Source of the DNA: Lichenicola sp964248625
GTDB lineage: Bacteria > Pseudomonadota > Alphaproteobacteria > Acetobacterales > Acetobacteraceae
Length of the DNA: 64,000 nucleotides
Direction: 5' to 3'
Assembly (NCBI GenBank): GCA_964248625.1
Contig: CAXTZG010000007.1
Location: 3,901 to 67,900, forward strand
Every line of letters starts with the position of its first letter. Position 1 is the first letter of the stretch. A program made the translations under genes and the position numbers. Of the stretch, positions 25,822-35,216 are shown piece by piece. The notes beneath the pieces are model-generated. The model ran no database searches. It was not told the origin of the DNA and was given only the letters and a program-made list of their open reading frames with translations.

Positions 25822-27210
25822 ATGCCAACTCCGTCCCGTCACATGGCTGCCGATGCGGCCGATCTCGACCAGGATCCGACGGTTGCCGAGCTGGTGGCCG
25901 GCCGGCCGCATCTGCGCCTGCACGGGCTGGACGGGCTGATGCTGGAACAGGTTCCGCTCGGCGCCATCGCGGCCGAGCTCGGCACCCCGACCTGGGTGAC
26001 CGGAGCCGGCACGCTGCGCGCGCGCTACCGACGCCTCCATGCAGCGCTCGCGGAAGCAGGCGTGAACGCGTCGATCCACTACGCCGTGAAGGCCAACGAT
26101 CATCTGGCGGTCCTGCGCGTCCTGGCGGACGAGGGCGCCGGAGCCGACGTGGTCAGCGGCGGCGAGCTGCGGCGTGCCGTCGAGGCGGGCATCGCTCCGG
26201 ACCGGATCGTGTTCTCCGGGGTCGGCAAGTCGGACGACGAGCTGACGCTGGCAGTGTCGCGATCGATCGCGCAGATCAACATCGAGAGCCGCGAGGAGCT
26301 CGAGCGCCTGTCGAGCCTGGCGACCGCGGTCGGGCGGCGCGCGCGGGTCGTGCTGCGCGTCAACCCCGACATCGACGCCGACACCCATGCCAAGATCGCC
26401 ACCGGGCTGGCCGACAGCAAGTTCGGCATCGCCTATGACGAGGCTGCGGAGCTGTATGCGCTCGCGGCCACGCTGCCGGGCCTCGATCCGGCGGGATTTG
26501 CCGTGCATATCGGCAGCCAGATCACCCGGATGGCGCCGTTCTCCGCCGCCTACGCCCGCATCGCCACGCTGGTGGGACAGGTGCGGCAGGCCGGGCACGC
26601 GGTGTCGGTGGTCGATTGCGGGGGCGGGCTTGGCATCGGCTACCGCAACGAGGTCGACGGTTCGCCGCGCGCCCTTGCGCACGCGATCCGCAGCACCCTC
26701 GGCGGCCTCGGCGTGCGGCTGCTGGTCGAGCCCGGTCGGTGGCTGGTGGCGCCGGCGGGGCTGCTGCTGTCGACGGTGCTCAGGGTCAAGCAGGGCGCGG
26801 GCGAGGCGGCACCCTTCGTCGTGCTCGACGCGGCGATGAACGACCTGCTGCGGCCGAGCCTGTACGACTCCTGGCATGGGGTGGTGCCGCTCGGCTCTCG
26901 CGACGCGGTGCAGCCGCCAGCACCGGCGCATCTGGTCGGTCCGGTCTGCGAAAGCGGCGACATGCTGGCGCGGGGCCGTCTGCTCCCGGCACTGCGGCCC
27001 GGTGCGCGGGTCGCGATCCTCGATACCGGCGCCTACGGCTCGGTGATGAGCTCGACCTACAACGCCCGACCGCTCGCGGCGCAGGCGCTGGTGGATGACG
27101 GTCGCTGGACCACCATCCGTGTCCGTCAGCGGGTCGAACAGCTCTGGGCGGGCGAGATCGTTCCGGACTGGATCCTGCCGCCCCACGCCAGGACCGCGGA
27201 AGCCGGATGA
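25822..27210 (+). CDS. lysA: Diaminopimelate decarboxylase LysA
   Basis: LysA is the PLP enzyme that decarboxylates meso-diaminopimelate to lysine. The PLP lysine is in YAVKAND, with HIGSQIT, the phosphate-binding GGGLGIGY, EPGRWLVA and the substrate motif CESGD all present. It is 462 residues, with about 30 extra N-terminal residues. It is coupled to the following DUF4175 gene by ATGA, as usual in alphaproteobacteria. In related genomes lysA normally follows argH and lptM directly; here they are 5.2 kb apart. Confidence 0.96.
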   Translation: MPTPSRHMAADAADLDQDPTVAELVAGRPHLRLHGLDGLMLEQVPLGAIAAELGTPTWVTGAGTLRARYRRLHAALAEAGVNASIHYAVKANDHLAVLRVLADEGAGADVVSGGELRRAVEAGIAPDRIVFSGVGKSDDELTLAVSRSIAQINIESREELERLSSLATAVGRRARVVLRVNPDIDADTHAKIATGLADSKFGIAYDEAAELYALAATLPGLDPAGFAVHIGSQITRMAPFSAAYARIATLVGQVRQAGHAVSVVDCGGGLGIGYRNEVDGSPRALAHAIRSTLGGLGVRLLVEPGRWLVAPAGLLLSTVLRVKQGAGEAAPFVVLDAAMNDLLRPSLYDSWHGVVPLGSRDAVQPPAPAHLVGPVCESGDMLARGRLLPALRPGARVAILDTGAYGSVMSSTYNARPLAAQALVDDGRWTTIRVRQRVEQLWAGEIVPDWILPPHARTAEAG

Positions 27211-29972
27211 ACGAGCAGCACCAGCTTCCGATCACCGGGATCGCGCCGCTCGCGCAGGCGAGCCGCCGTGCGGGGCGCGTGCTGTGGATCGAGCGGATCT
27301 GGCCGGCGATGCTGCCCGGCGTCGGCATCCTGCTGGTGCTGGTGGTGCTGTCGCTGCTGACGCTTCCGCAGCGCCTGCCGGTCTGGCTGCATGCCGTGCT
27401 GCTGGCGGTCGTGGTCCTCGGCATCGCACGGCTGCTGCATCGTCGCCTGCGCGCGGTCGTCGCCCCCTCGCAGCACGAGCGCGAGCACCGGATCGAGCGC
27501 GCGTCGCGGCTGCTTCATCATCCGCTCTCGACGCTGCGCGATCGGCCGGCCTCGTCCGGCGGCGGGGACGCCGTCGCCGACCTGATCTGGCAGGCGCATC
27601 TCGAGCGCACCCGCGCCTCGTTGCGCACGCTGTCGGTCGGATCGCCTCGGCTGGGCCTGCGCGCCCATGACCGGTTCCGTCTCGGCCCGATCGTGTTGGC
27701 CGCCCTGGGCATCGCCCTCGTGATGGCGGGGCGGCAGGCACCCATCCGGATCGCGTCCGGGTTCTGGCCCGGGCTTGACGTGCCGCTCGGGCCGCGCCCG
27801 GTGCTGCAGGGCTGGATCACGCCTCCGGACTATGCCGGCGGCGCGCCGATCTTCCTGACCGATCCGCACGGACATTATGCAGCGCCGTCCGGTGCACGGC
27901 TGACCGTGAGCCTGACCGGTCTCGCCGACCGGCCATCCCTCGTCATGACGGGCGGGGCGCGCTTCAGCAGGCTGTCGGAGCGGAGCTGGACGCTCGAGCA
28001 GGTGCTGTCGTCGAGCACCCATGTCACCGTGCGGGGTGCGGGCTACGGACTGGCGGACTGGACGCTCGCGGTCGAGCCCGCAGCCGCGCCCGTGGTCAGC
28101 TGGACGACGCCGCCCGGGCCGGCTTTGAAGGAGCCGTGGCACACCAGCCTGCCCTGGTCGGTCGCGCACCGCTACGGCGTGCAGACGCTGGTCGCGGAAC
28201 TGCGGCTGGCGCAGCCGGCGAACGGACCCGTGCCGCGGGTGCTGCGCGTGCCGATCCCGCTGCCGGGCGCGCCCCGGGCCGCGAGCGGCGTGGCACTGCC
28301 CGATCTGGCGGCGGATCCCTGGGCCGGCGAGGCGGTGGTGGCAAGGCTGGTGGCCACGGACGTGACCGGCGGCACCGGCCGCAGCGCCGAGGCCCGCTTC
28401 AGCCTGCCGGCACGGCCGTTCCGCAACCCGCTGGCCCGCGCGGTGCTGGATGTCCGGCGCCGGCTGGCGCTGGGGCGAGAGCAGCCCGCCGAGGCGGCCG
28501 ACGACCTGCAGGCGCTGGGCGACACGCCGGGCGCGTTCGCGCAGGACAGCAGCCTGTTCCTGAACCTCAGCACCGACGCCTCGCTGCTGCGCCTGCCGGA
28601 CGGGCAGGCCCAACATGTGGACGAGGCCTCCGCGCGGATGTGGGAGCTGGCGCTGGCGCTGGAGGACGGGTTGCATAACGACCGGGCCGGAGCGCGCGCC
28701 GCCCTCGACGTGCGCGCGGCGCAGGACCGGCTGTCGGCACAGCTCGAGCACATGCGGCAACTGGGCGCCAAGGGGCAGTCGGATGCCGCACAGGCCGAGC
28801 TGCAGGCGAGGATCGCCGCCCTCACCACCGCGATCGCGCGGCGGATGCAGGAGCTTGCGGCCCAGGCCGCGCGGAACCACACGACGATGCCGGCGATGCC
28901 CGACCAGTCGATGCTGAGCGGCCAGGACCTGGAGCGGATGCTGCAGAAGATGCGTGACGCCGCAGCCAGCGGCCATGCCGACCAGGCGATGCGTCAGCTC
29001 TCGCAGATGCAGTCGATGCTGGACCAGATGCGGGCAGCGACGCCGCAGGATCTGGAAAGCGCCCGCCAGCAGGCGGAAGCGCGACAGCAGGCGAAGCAGC
29101 AGATGGACGCGGTGCAGGACCTGGTGAAGCGCCAATCCTCGCTGCTCGATCGTGCGCAGGCGCGCCAGGCGCAGGCGGACCAGGCCCGGACCCGCTCGGA
29201 CGGGGCGACGCCCGGCGACGGGGAGGATGCGGGCGCGGAAGCGGGACAGGCGGCCGGCGCCATGGATCCGGCAACCCGGGCCTTGATGCGCCAGCTCGGC
29301 GTTCCAATGAACGACGCGCCGCAGGCCGGCGCGGCGCCGGATGGCAGTCCATCCGATGCGGGCAGGCCAAGCGGACAGAACGGCACCTCCCCGACCCCGA
29401 TGCCGGATCAGCAGCCGCAGCAGCAGGCGGATCGCCACGCGCAGCATGTGCTGCAACGCGCCCTGGACGAGCTCGGCACCGAGTTCAAGTCGCTGACCGG
29501 CAAGCAGGCGGACTCCTTTGCCGATGCCGCCCGGGCGATGGATCGTGCCCGCGACGCGCTGGGCGGCGGACGCGATCGGCCGGCCGTCGATGCCCAGATG
29601 CAGGCGCTCGCGGCACTGCAGAAGGGCGCCGAGCAGATGCGGAGCGCGATGTCCGGCGGCGGCGGCGGCGGCAGCGGCGGTTCCGGCCTGGCGCTGCTGC
29701 CCGGCGAGGGCGGCACGGGCCAGGATGGCGGCGCCGAGCCGGGCCAGGACGACGCGGACGGCCAGAACCAGGACGACGCACGCGATCCGCTCGGCCGTCA
29801 CATGGCCTCGGGCCATGCCGGCATGGATGACGGATCCGACACCCACGTGCCCGACCATGCGGAGCCAGCCCGCTCGCGCGAGATCGAGCAGGAGCTGCGT
29901 CGTCGCGACAGCGACCGGACCCGACCGCAGCAGGAGCTGGACTATCTCGACCGGCTGCTGAAGCCGTTCTGA
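27207..29972 (+). CDS. TIGR02302/DUF4175 family membrane protein
   Basis: This is a large alphaproteobacterial protein of unknown function. Two hydrophobic helices lie at about residues 30-75 and a third near residues 155-175, with an Arg-rich loop between them. A soluble middle region follows. The C-terminal third is rich in Gln, Ala, Met and Asp and looks coiled-coil, interrupted by a run of Gly/Ser (GGGGGGSGGSG), and ends with QQELDYLDRLLKPF. At 921 residues it fits the family's length. The conserved link to lysA suggests an envelope role, but this is only inference. Confidence 0.82.
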   Translation: MNEQHQLPITGIAPLAQASRRAGRVLWIERIWPAMLPGVGILLVLVVLSLLTLPQRLPVWLHAVLLAVVVLGIARLLHRRLRAVVAPSQHEREHRIERASRLLHHPLSTLRDRPASSGGGDAVADLIWQAHLERTRASLRTLSVGSPRLGLRAHDRFRLGPIVLAALGIALVMAGRQAPIRIASGFWPGLDVPLGPRPVLQGWITPPDYAGGAPIFLTDPHGHYAAPSGARLTVSLTGLADRPSLVMTGGARFSRLSERSWTLEQVLSSSTHVTVRGAGYGLADWTLAVEPAAAPVVSWTTPPGPALKEPWHTSLPWSVAHRYGVQTLVAELRLAQPANGPVPRVLRVPIPLPGAPRAASGVALPDLAADPWAGEAVVARLVATDVTGGTGRSAEARFSLPARPFRNPLARAVLDVRRRLALGREQPAEAADDLQALGDTPGAFAQDSSLFLNLSTDASLLRLPDGQAQHVDEASARMWELALALEDGLHNDRAGARAALDVRAAQDRLSAQLEHMRQLGAKGQSDAAQAELQARIAALTTAIARRMQELAAQAARNHTTMPAMPDQSMLSGQDLERMLQKMRDAAASGHADQAMRQLSQMQSMLDQMRAATPQDLESARQQAEARQQAKQQMDAVQDLVKRQSSLLDRAQARQAQADQARTRSDGATPGDGEDAGAEAGQAAGAMDPATRALMRQLGVPMNDAPQAGAAPDGSPSDAGRPSGQNGTSPTPMPDQQPQQQADRHAQHVLQRALDELGTEFKSLTGKQADSFADAARAMDRARDALGGGRDRPAVDAQMQALAALQKGAEQMRSAMSGGGGGGSGGSGLALLPGEGGTGQDGGAEPGQDDADGQNQDDARDPLGRHMASGHAGMDDGSDTHVPDHAEPARSREIEQELRRRDSDRTRPQQELDYLDRLLKPF

Positions 29973-30029
29973 GCGGCGGGATCACGCTCCGGGCGGCATA
30001 CGGCGCCGGAGCGGGCAACGCCCAGCCTG

Positions 30030-31583
30030 CTAGAGGCTGGTGTCGAGCACGCGCTGCATGAAGTCGAGCGCGCGGGTGCGGAATCCATGCGCGGCCTCGA
30101 CGGCCGGGCCGATCAGCAGATAGGGATCGTCATGGCCGCCGGCGCGGGGCCAGGCGGGCAGTCCGCCGCCGTTTGGATCGCCGGTGGCGGCGAACCGGGT
30201 CCAGGCGGTCATCATGGTGTCGGAAACTGCGCGATCCTGCGCCGTCGCCGCCGGACCCAGCGTGCCGAAGACGTAGCGCAGCTCGGTGGCGTGTCGTGGC
30301 GGCCGGCCATCGACCGGCTGGGTGAACAGGTAGCGGAAGGTGCGCGGATCACGCTCGGCTGCCGCGCGCGCCAGGGTGCGTGCGCCGGCATAGAACACGC
30401 CGTCGCCGATGATGTCGGCGCCGGCGCGCAGCACCGCGGCGGGATCATGCGCCGGATACAGGCCGGCCGCCTCGGGCGCCCGGGCGCCGAACAGCGACGA
30501 CAGGCTGTGGGCATACTGCCCGGGCGCCACGCTCGCCCAGCGTCGCGCGAAGACCGCGCCCTCGTCGCCGTTGTCGCCGATGATGATGGGCATGGCGGGC
30601 AGCCGTCCGTGGGCTGCCAGCAGGCTCGGCTGCTCCGGCACGATGCGCCCGTCGACGATCGGGAACGGCAGCGGCACCGGCGCCATCGCCGGCGCCAGCG
30701 CCTGGATGCGGATGTTCCAGGCCAGCAGCGAGGTGGCGGGGGCGCGCCGAAGGGCGGCGATGTCGGGGCCGATCGAGAGGCCGGTGCGCTCGGCCTGCGC
30801 CAGCGTCGCCAGGTGCCAGCCGATCGCCGGGCTCTGCAGGATCGCCCGCTGGAACAGGCCGTCAGCCGGCGGCGTGGCCAGCAGCATCGCGACCGAGGTG
30901 CCGCCGGCGGATTCGCCGAACAGGGTGACGCGACGCGGATCGCCGCCGAACGCGGCGATGTTGGCCCGCACCCAGCGCAGCGCCGCGACTTGGTCGAGAA
31001 GCCCGTAATTGCCCGACGTGCCGGTCTCCCGGGTCAGCGCGGGATGGGCCAGGAAGCCGAAGACGCCGAGCCGGTAGTTCAGCGTCACCAGCACGACGCC
31101 GCGGCGCGCCAGCGCGGTGCCGTCATAGGCAGGCTCGGCGCCCGAGCCGAACACGAAGCCGCCGCCATGGATGAACACCATCACCGGCAAAGGCCGGCGT
31201 CCGGTCGCACCGGGGGTCCAGACGTTCAGCGTCAGGCAATCCTCGGAGGGTCCGTAGGCGGCGCTGGCGGGGACCGCCTGCATGCAGGCAAAGCCCGGCC
31301 TGGTGGCATCCCGTACCCCGGTCCAGCCACGCGCCGGCTGCGGCGGACGCCAGCGCAGCGGACCGACCGGCGGGGCGGCATACGGGATGCCGAGGAAGGC
31401 CTGCACCGCGGTGCCCGGCACCATCCGACCGGCCAGGCTGCCCTGGTCGAGCCTGACCAGCGGCGCAGGCACGACAGGAAGCGCGTGCGGGATGCCCGGC
31501 GCGGATGCGGCAGCACCCAGCAGCGGCGCCAGCAGAATGCTGGCGGCCAGACGGCACCGTGCCCGGACGCGATGCGGGGTCAT
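30030..31583 (-). CDS. Type-B carboxylesterase, exported
   Basis: This is a carboxylesterase/para-nitrobenzyl esterase of 517 residues with a signal peptide (LAASILLAPLLGAAASA). The family markers are all seen: FLGIPYAAPPVGPLRW, EDCLTLNVWTP, FIHGGGF (oxyanion hole), the nucleophile GESAGG, a Glu in DNGDEGAVF and a His in RHATELRYVFG. It probably hydrolyses esters in the periplasm; the substrate is not predictable. The start is the ATG at 31583, which overlaps the stop of a possible 85-codon ORF by ATGA. Confidence 0.9.
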   Translation of the reverse strand: MTPHRVRARCRLAASILLAPLLGAAASAPGIPHALPVVPAPLVRLDQGSLAGRMVPGTAVQAFLGIPYAAPPVGPLRWRPPQPARGWTGVRDATRPGFACMQAVPASAAYGPSEDCLTLNVWTPGATGRRPLPVMVFIHGGGFVFGSGAEPAYDGTALARRGVVLVTLNYRLGVFGFLAHPALTRETGTSGNYGLLDQVAALRWVRANIAAFGGDPRRVTLFGESAGGTSVAMLLATPPADGLFQRAILQSPAIGWHLATLAQAERTGLSIGPDIAALRRAPATSLLAWNIRIQALAPAMAPVPLPFPIVDGRIVPEQPSLLAAHGRLPAMPIIIGDNGDEGAVFARRWASVAPGQYAHSLSSLFGARAPEAAGLYPAHDPAAVLRAGADIIGDGVFYAGARTLARAAAERDPRTFRYLFTQPVDGRPPRHATELRYVFGTLGPAATAQDRAVSDTMMTAWTRFAATGDPNGGGLPAWPRAGGHDDPYLLIGPAVEAAHGFRTRALDFMQRVLDTSL

Positions 31584-31837
31584 GATGTCGTCCGACCGGT
31601 CGAGCGCGGCCGCCCGATGCCGGCCGGCAGCTCGGGCGCAGGCCCCGGTCCGCCCGGCCGCCAGGCAGGGCCGCCATCCGGCAACACCGCCGGCGTCACG
31701 ATCCGGACCGCACGCGCCAGTGCGGAACCGGACCGGTCGCATGCCGGCGGCGTCGGAAGACCGGCACTGCCGGACAACCGCTCCCCGGTCGGGCACGGAC
31801 CCTGGATGGCAGATCTTGCTGCGGACAGGCTGGACAT
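31580..31837 (-). CDS. Possible small ORF upstream of carboxylesterase (85 aa)
   Basis: This is an ATG-started ORF whose stop overlaps the carboxylesterase start by ATGA. The product is low-complexity (Pro, Gly, Arg, Ser), with segments such as RIVTPAVLPDGGP, no signal and no known domain. It fills most of a 379-base gap (31584-31962) in which I see nothing else. In GC-rich DNA such ORFs arise by chance, so the coupling is the only support. Confidence 0.22.
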   Translation of the reverse strand: MSSLSAARSAIQGPCPTGERLSGSAGLPTPPACDRSGSALARAVRIVTPAVLPDGGPAWRPGGPGPAPELPAGIGRPRSTGRTTS

Positions 31838-31962
31838 GCTGGCTTCCGTTACAGGACGCTGGTGTCGATGATCTGCGGTGACGTGGCCGTGCACTGCGAC
31901 GGGCAATCGAGATGTCCGACGGTTCCCGCCGGAGCGGTCGGGCAGGCGTTCCGGCGGTGATC

Positions 31963-32907
31963 TCAGCCGAGCAGCAGGCGCACCTCCTCGAGGGTTGGCG
32001 CGGCCTCGGCGGCACCGGCCCTGGTGGTGGCGAGCGCGCCGCAGGCGGCCGCGAAGCGAACCGCATCGGCCAGGCGATCGCCGCCGGCGAGGGCGACGGC
32101 AAGACCGCCATTGAAGCAGTCCCCGGCGGCGACGCTGTCGATCGCGCGGACCGGGAACGGCGAAACGAAGCCATCCTCGGCGCCGTCGCGCCAATACACG
32201 CCGCGCGCGCCGAGCTTGACGATCACGCGGCCGAGCCCCCTCGCCTGCAGCCGGTCCGCAGCCGCGGCGGCCGAGTGCGGATCGACCGGACGGATGCCGA
32301 CCAGGCGCTCGGTCTCGGTCTCGTTCGGGGTGACGAGGTCGACCAGCGGCCAGGCGTCGTCGGGGAGCCCGTCGGCCGGTGCCGGGGCCGGATCGAGAAT
32401 GACGAGGCCGCCCGCGGCGTGGATGTGGCGGGCAGCCAGCAGGCTGATCGCCAGCGGCGTCTCGAGCTGGAGCAGCAGCACGCGGGTCCGGGAGAGCAGC
32501 GGCGCGATGGCGGCGACATCGCTCGCGTCGATCGCCATGTTGGCACCGCCGGCGACGGTGATGGCGTTCTCGCCGGCCGCGTCGATCCCGATCAGGGCGA
32601 TCCCGGTGGGATGATCCGGATCGCTGCGCAAGGCGGCCAGATCAATCCCGAAGCCTGCGAGATGCCGCCGGGCCAGGTCGGCGAACGGGTCGATGCCGGT
32701 GCGACCGGCAAGCGCGACCTGCAGGCCCAGCGAGGCCGCCAGCCTGGAGGCGGCGGCGGCCTGATTGGCGCCTTTGCCGCCGAGACCGATGGCGTAGCGT
32801 GCCGCCTGGATGGTTTCGCCGGCGCGCGGCAGCGTCTCGGAGTAGGCGACGACGTCGATGTTGACGCTGCCGAAGGAAACGATCAGCGCCGGGGCCGGGA
32901 ACGTCAT
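31963..32907 (-). CDS. rbsK: Ribokinase-family (PfkB) sugar kinase
   Basis: This 314-residue PfkB-family kinase most resembles ribokinase, which phosphorylates ribose at O5. Motifs seen are FGSVNIDVVAYSETLPRAGET, the substrate loop GGKGANQAAAA, the NETE motif in TPNETETERL, and the C-terminal ATP/anion-hole signature. That signature reads AAGDCFNGG where ribokinases usually have AAGDTFNGG; the catalytic Asp is kept. No ribose transporter or regulator is adjacent, so another pentose or nucleoside is possible. The start is the ATG at 32907. Confidence 0.82.
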   Translation of the reverse strand: MTFPAPALIVSFGSVNIDVVAYSETLPRAGETIQAARYAIGLGGKGANQAAAASRLAASLGLQVALAGRTGIDPFADLARRHLAGFGIDLAALRSDPDHPTGIALIGIDAAGENAITVAGGANMAIDASDVAAIAPLLSRTRVLLLQLETPLAISLLAARHIHAAGGLVILDPAPAPADGLPDDAWPLVDLVTPNETETERLVGIRPVDPHSAAAAADRLQARGLGRVIVKLGARGVYWRDGAEDGFVSPFPVRAIDSVAAGDCFNGGLAVALAGGDRLADAVRFAAACGALATTRAGAAEAAPTLEEVRLLLG

Positions 32908-33057
32908 CGCTGCTCCAGACTGCGGCATGGCCCAGGTTGTGGCATGGCTGCCCCGGCCGGTCGAGGTTGACCGGCGGCCAGGATGCAAGCCGCCCGCCTC
33001 AAAAAGCCGCTCATGATCGCCGGGCGTCAGGCGATCCGCCCGGATCGGCGCACGGTG

Positions 33058-33912
33058 CTAGGAATCCAGATAGGGTCCATGCTGCAGCACCGCGGCAGCG
33101 AAGTCCGGATCGCGGATCTTGCGCGCAAAGAGATAGCCGTTCTCGACCGCGCCGGCGAGGTCGGACCTGTCCTCCAGGATAAACGGTGCCGGCTGCCTCG
33201 AGAAATCGGCGAACACGAAACGGGCGAAGTGCCGGCGCCTCTCGCCGCTCATCCCGATGATCGTCTGGATATACATCTCGTCCGGCACCGAGGAGAACCG
33301 GAACGATCGCTGGATGTCGGGGTTGGTGTCATGGAAATCGATCGCATACCGGACGTCCCTGGCGGTCAGCGCCATCCATTGCTGACCGTGGAAGAGGTTG
33401 TCGAGAGGCGCCTTTCCCTTCTCCATCAGCAGACGCAAGCTGAGCAGCGCATCGAAATCCTCGATCTTGTAGGGTTTGACGTGTCGCGGATGCGAGGCCT
33501 CGATGTCGTAGCAGACAAACGAGTTGTAGCGCTCCTTGATGCCGCTCGACGTGTTCGGCGAGAACAGCTTCCAGTTCTTGTGGCTTTGAAGCTCAGCCAG
33601 CACCGACCTTGCATCGCGCAGAGGTATCGAATCGTCGGACAGCAGCATGAAGTAATCGAACCCAGGGTCCTGGGCGCACAGGCGCATCAGTTCGATCTCG
33701 GCCAGCACCATGTTGAAGCCGCCCCAGAAGATGTCGAACCGGCTGGAGATGATCCGGGCGTTGGAATACTGGGAAACGAACTCGTAAAGGCCGATATCGA
33801 TCTTCTGGTCCACGTGAATAAATATCTCGAACGCGTCAGCAGGCCAGTGACGCAGCGACTGCTCCAGAATCAGTGGAGCGCTGAACGCCAGGATCCCGAT
33901 CGCAACCTTCAT
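33058..33912 (-). CDS. Core-2/I-branching (GT14-like) glycosyltransferase
   Basis: The 284-residue protein resembles the Core-2/I-branching beta-1,6-N-acetylglucosaminyltransferase family (PF02485). It begins with KVAIGILAFSAP, has the FEIFIHVDQK strand, a central FMLLSDDSIPLR with Asp93-Asp94, GQQWMALTARDVRY and a VPDEMYIQTI segment with the likely catalytic Glu. The donor sugar is unknown. Base composition is clearly lower in GC than the neighbours (60-base samples of 48% and 53%, against about 75% in a neighbouring sample), which points to recent acquisition. It lies at the downstream end of the acyl-transfer cluster but is separated from it by 161 bases with hairpins. Confidence 0.78.
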   Translation of the reverse strand: MKVAIGILAFSAPLILEQSLRHWPADAFEIFIHVDQKIDIGLYEFVSQYSNARIISSRFDIFWGGFNMVLAEIELMRLCAQDPGFDYFMLLSDDSIPLRDARSVLAELQSHKNWKLFSPNTSSGIKERYNSFVCYDIEASHPRHVKPYKIEDFDALLSLRLLMEKGKAPLDNLFHGQQWMALTARDVRYAIDFHDTNPDIQRSFRFSSVPDEMYIQTIIGMSGERRRHFARFVFADFSRQPAPFILEDRSDLAGAVENGYLFARKIRDPDFAAAVLQHGPYLDS

Positions 33913-34001
33913 GAATGACTTTCCGACTGTCTTTGCGTCTCACATCTTGCACACGGTCTCGGGAAAAGAAACACGCGCGACGCCCGGTGTCCTGTCCTCG
34001 T

Positions 34002-34023
34002 CGCCGGCCGTCCCGGGCCGGCG
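34002..34023 (-). terminator. Hairpin after the SGNH gene
   Basis: CGCCGGCC and GGCCGGCG form a perfect 8-bp stem with a 6-base loop (GTCCCG). A second, smaller hairpin (CAGGCG/CGCCTG, loop TCA) lies at 34043-34057. Both fall 15-75 bases after the SGNH stop in the direction of transcription. No U-tract follows, so factor-dependent termination or 3'-end protection is more likely than a classical intrinsic terminator. Confidence 0.35.
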
Positions 34024-34073
34024 GCCTCGGCGGGAGGGTGTCCAGGCGTCACGCCTGTCAGGCAACGCACCGA

Positions 34074-35216
34074 TCAGGGTCGGTTCCCCACAGGTCCGCC
34101 GGTGGCCGCCATCGACGGTGCTGCCTGGCATTCCGCGAAAGCCGGCAGCCCGGCATCCAGGAGCTGATCGGCGATCGCCCGCCCGGCGATCCGGTGGCCG
34201 CGTGCGTCGAGATGACCGTCGAGCGGCAGGTAAAGGCTGCCCGGGCTGCGGACCTGGCCCAGCTCGGGAGTCGCATCCACGAAGTGTCCGCCCTCGCCCT
34301 CGACGATCCGCTGCACCGCGTGGTTGAGGGCGTAGGGATCGACCGTTCCGGGATCGGTCATCTTCAGCAGGGCGGCCTGTGCCCGCTGCGGCACGAAGGC
34401 GACCACCATCGGCACGCCTGCCGCTTTGCTTTCCTCGGCGATGGCGCCGCTGATCCGGCCGAAGGTCGAGATGCGCTGGTCCCATGACGGCGTGTAGTGG
34501 CGATACAGGAAACCGGCCTTGTCGCTGTTCATCAGGAACAGCGGCACGTAGTTCGTGGCCTTCTCGTAGTACAGGTGCTGGATGAACGCGAATGCCCGGC
34601 TTTCCAGCAGCAGGGAGTGGGCGCGCACCAGGAGGCGCGCCGCGTTGTCGGCGGCGGCGTGGAAGGTCGGGGGATCGGAATCACCCACCTGCACGTCATA
34701 GGGGGTCAGCACCCAGACCAGGACCGCGGGCTTCAGCGTCAGGGCCTCGGTCGCGCGCGCGCGGATCTGCTTCATGTAGTATTCGGTGGCGGCGAGGTTC
34801 TGCACGTCGACCGGGCGGCGGCATTCGCGGGTCAGCCTGTCGCCGATCTGCGCGCCGAGCGAATCCTCGTAGCTGACGAAATGGCCGGCGCCCACCGACG
34901 AGCCAATCAGGGCTACCCGCGAGCTGCCGGCCGGATCGGGCTTGCAGGATTGCGCGGTGCGGTAGCCGCAGTCGTTGTAGCGATTGACGACCCGCTCGGC
35001 CTCGAAAGCCTTGAGCGTGTCCGAGCAGCCGGGCCGGTTGCGATAGCCCAGCACCGGATCGCGCACGCGGCAGGCGGTGCCCTCGCTCGCCGGGAACAGG
35101 GCGCGGCAGCCGATCTCGCCCACCGCCGCCATCAGCACGACCGTCAGCACGCTGACCAGCGGCAGCAGCCAGAGGTCGCGGCGCGGCAGGCGCCGTCGTG
35201 GCGGGATGCCGCTCAC
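34074..35216 (-). CDS. Membrane-anchored SGNH/GDSL-type hydrolase
   Basis: This 380-residue protein has one N-terminal membrane anchor (LWLLPLVSVLTVVLMAAVG) after a basic segment, so its body should face the periplasm. Block I of the SGNH fold reads VALIGSSVGAGH, with the likely nucleophile at Ser106/Ser107. The C-terminal DGHLDARGH supplies the Asp and His. Such proteins accompany MBOAT acyltransferases in AlgX/AlgJ- or DltD-like acylation systems and move or remove acyl groups on exported glycans. The start is GTG, overlapping the FkbH stop by GTGA, so both belong to one operon. Confidence 0.8.
   Translation of the reverse strand: MSGIPPRRRLPRRDLWLLPLVSVLTVVLMAAVGEIGCRALFPASEGTACRVRDPVLGYRNRPGCSDTLKAFEAERVVNRYNDCGYRTAQSCKPDPAGSSRVALIGSSVGAGHFVSYEDSLGAQIGDRLTRECRRPVDVQNLAATEYYMKQIRARATEALTLKPAVLVWVLTPYDVQVGDSDPPTFHAAADNAARLLVRAHSLLLESRAFAFIQHLYYEKATNYVPLFLMNSDKAGFLYRHYTPSWDQRISTFGRISGAIAEESKAAGVPMVVAFVPQRAQAALLKMTDPGTVDPYALNHAVQRIVEGEGGHFVDATPELGQVRSPGSLYLPLDGHLDARGHRIAGRAIADQLLDAGLPAFAECQAAPSMAATGGPVGNRP

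Noticed and set aside
31849..31963. Possible remnant of a second carboxylesterase: minus-strand frame ending QIIDTSVL before a stop, like VLDTSL at the end of the esterase at 30030
   Set aside because: Only an 11-base match is shared and nothing upstream of it resembles an esterase.
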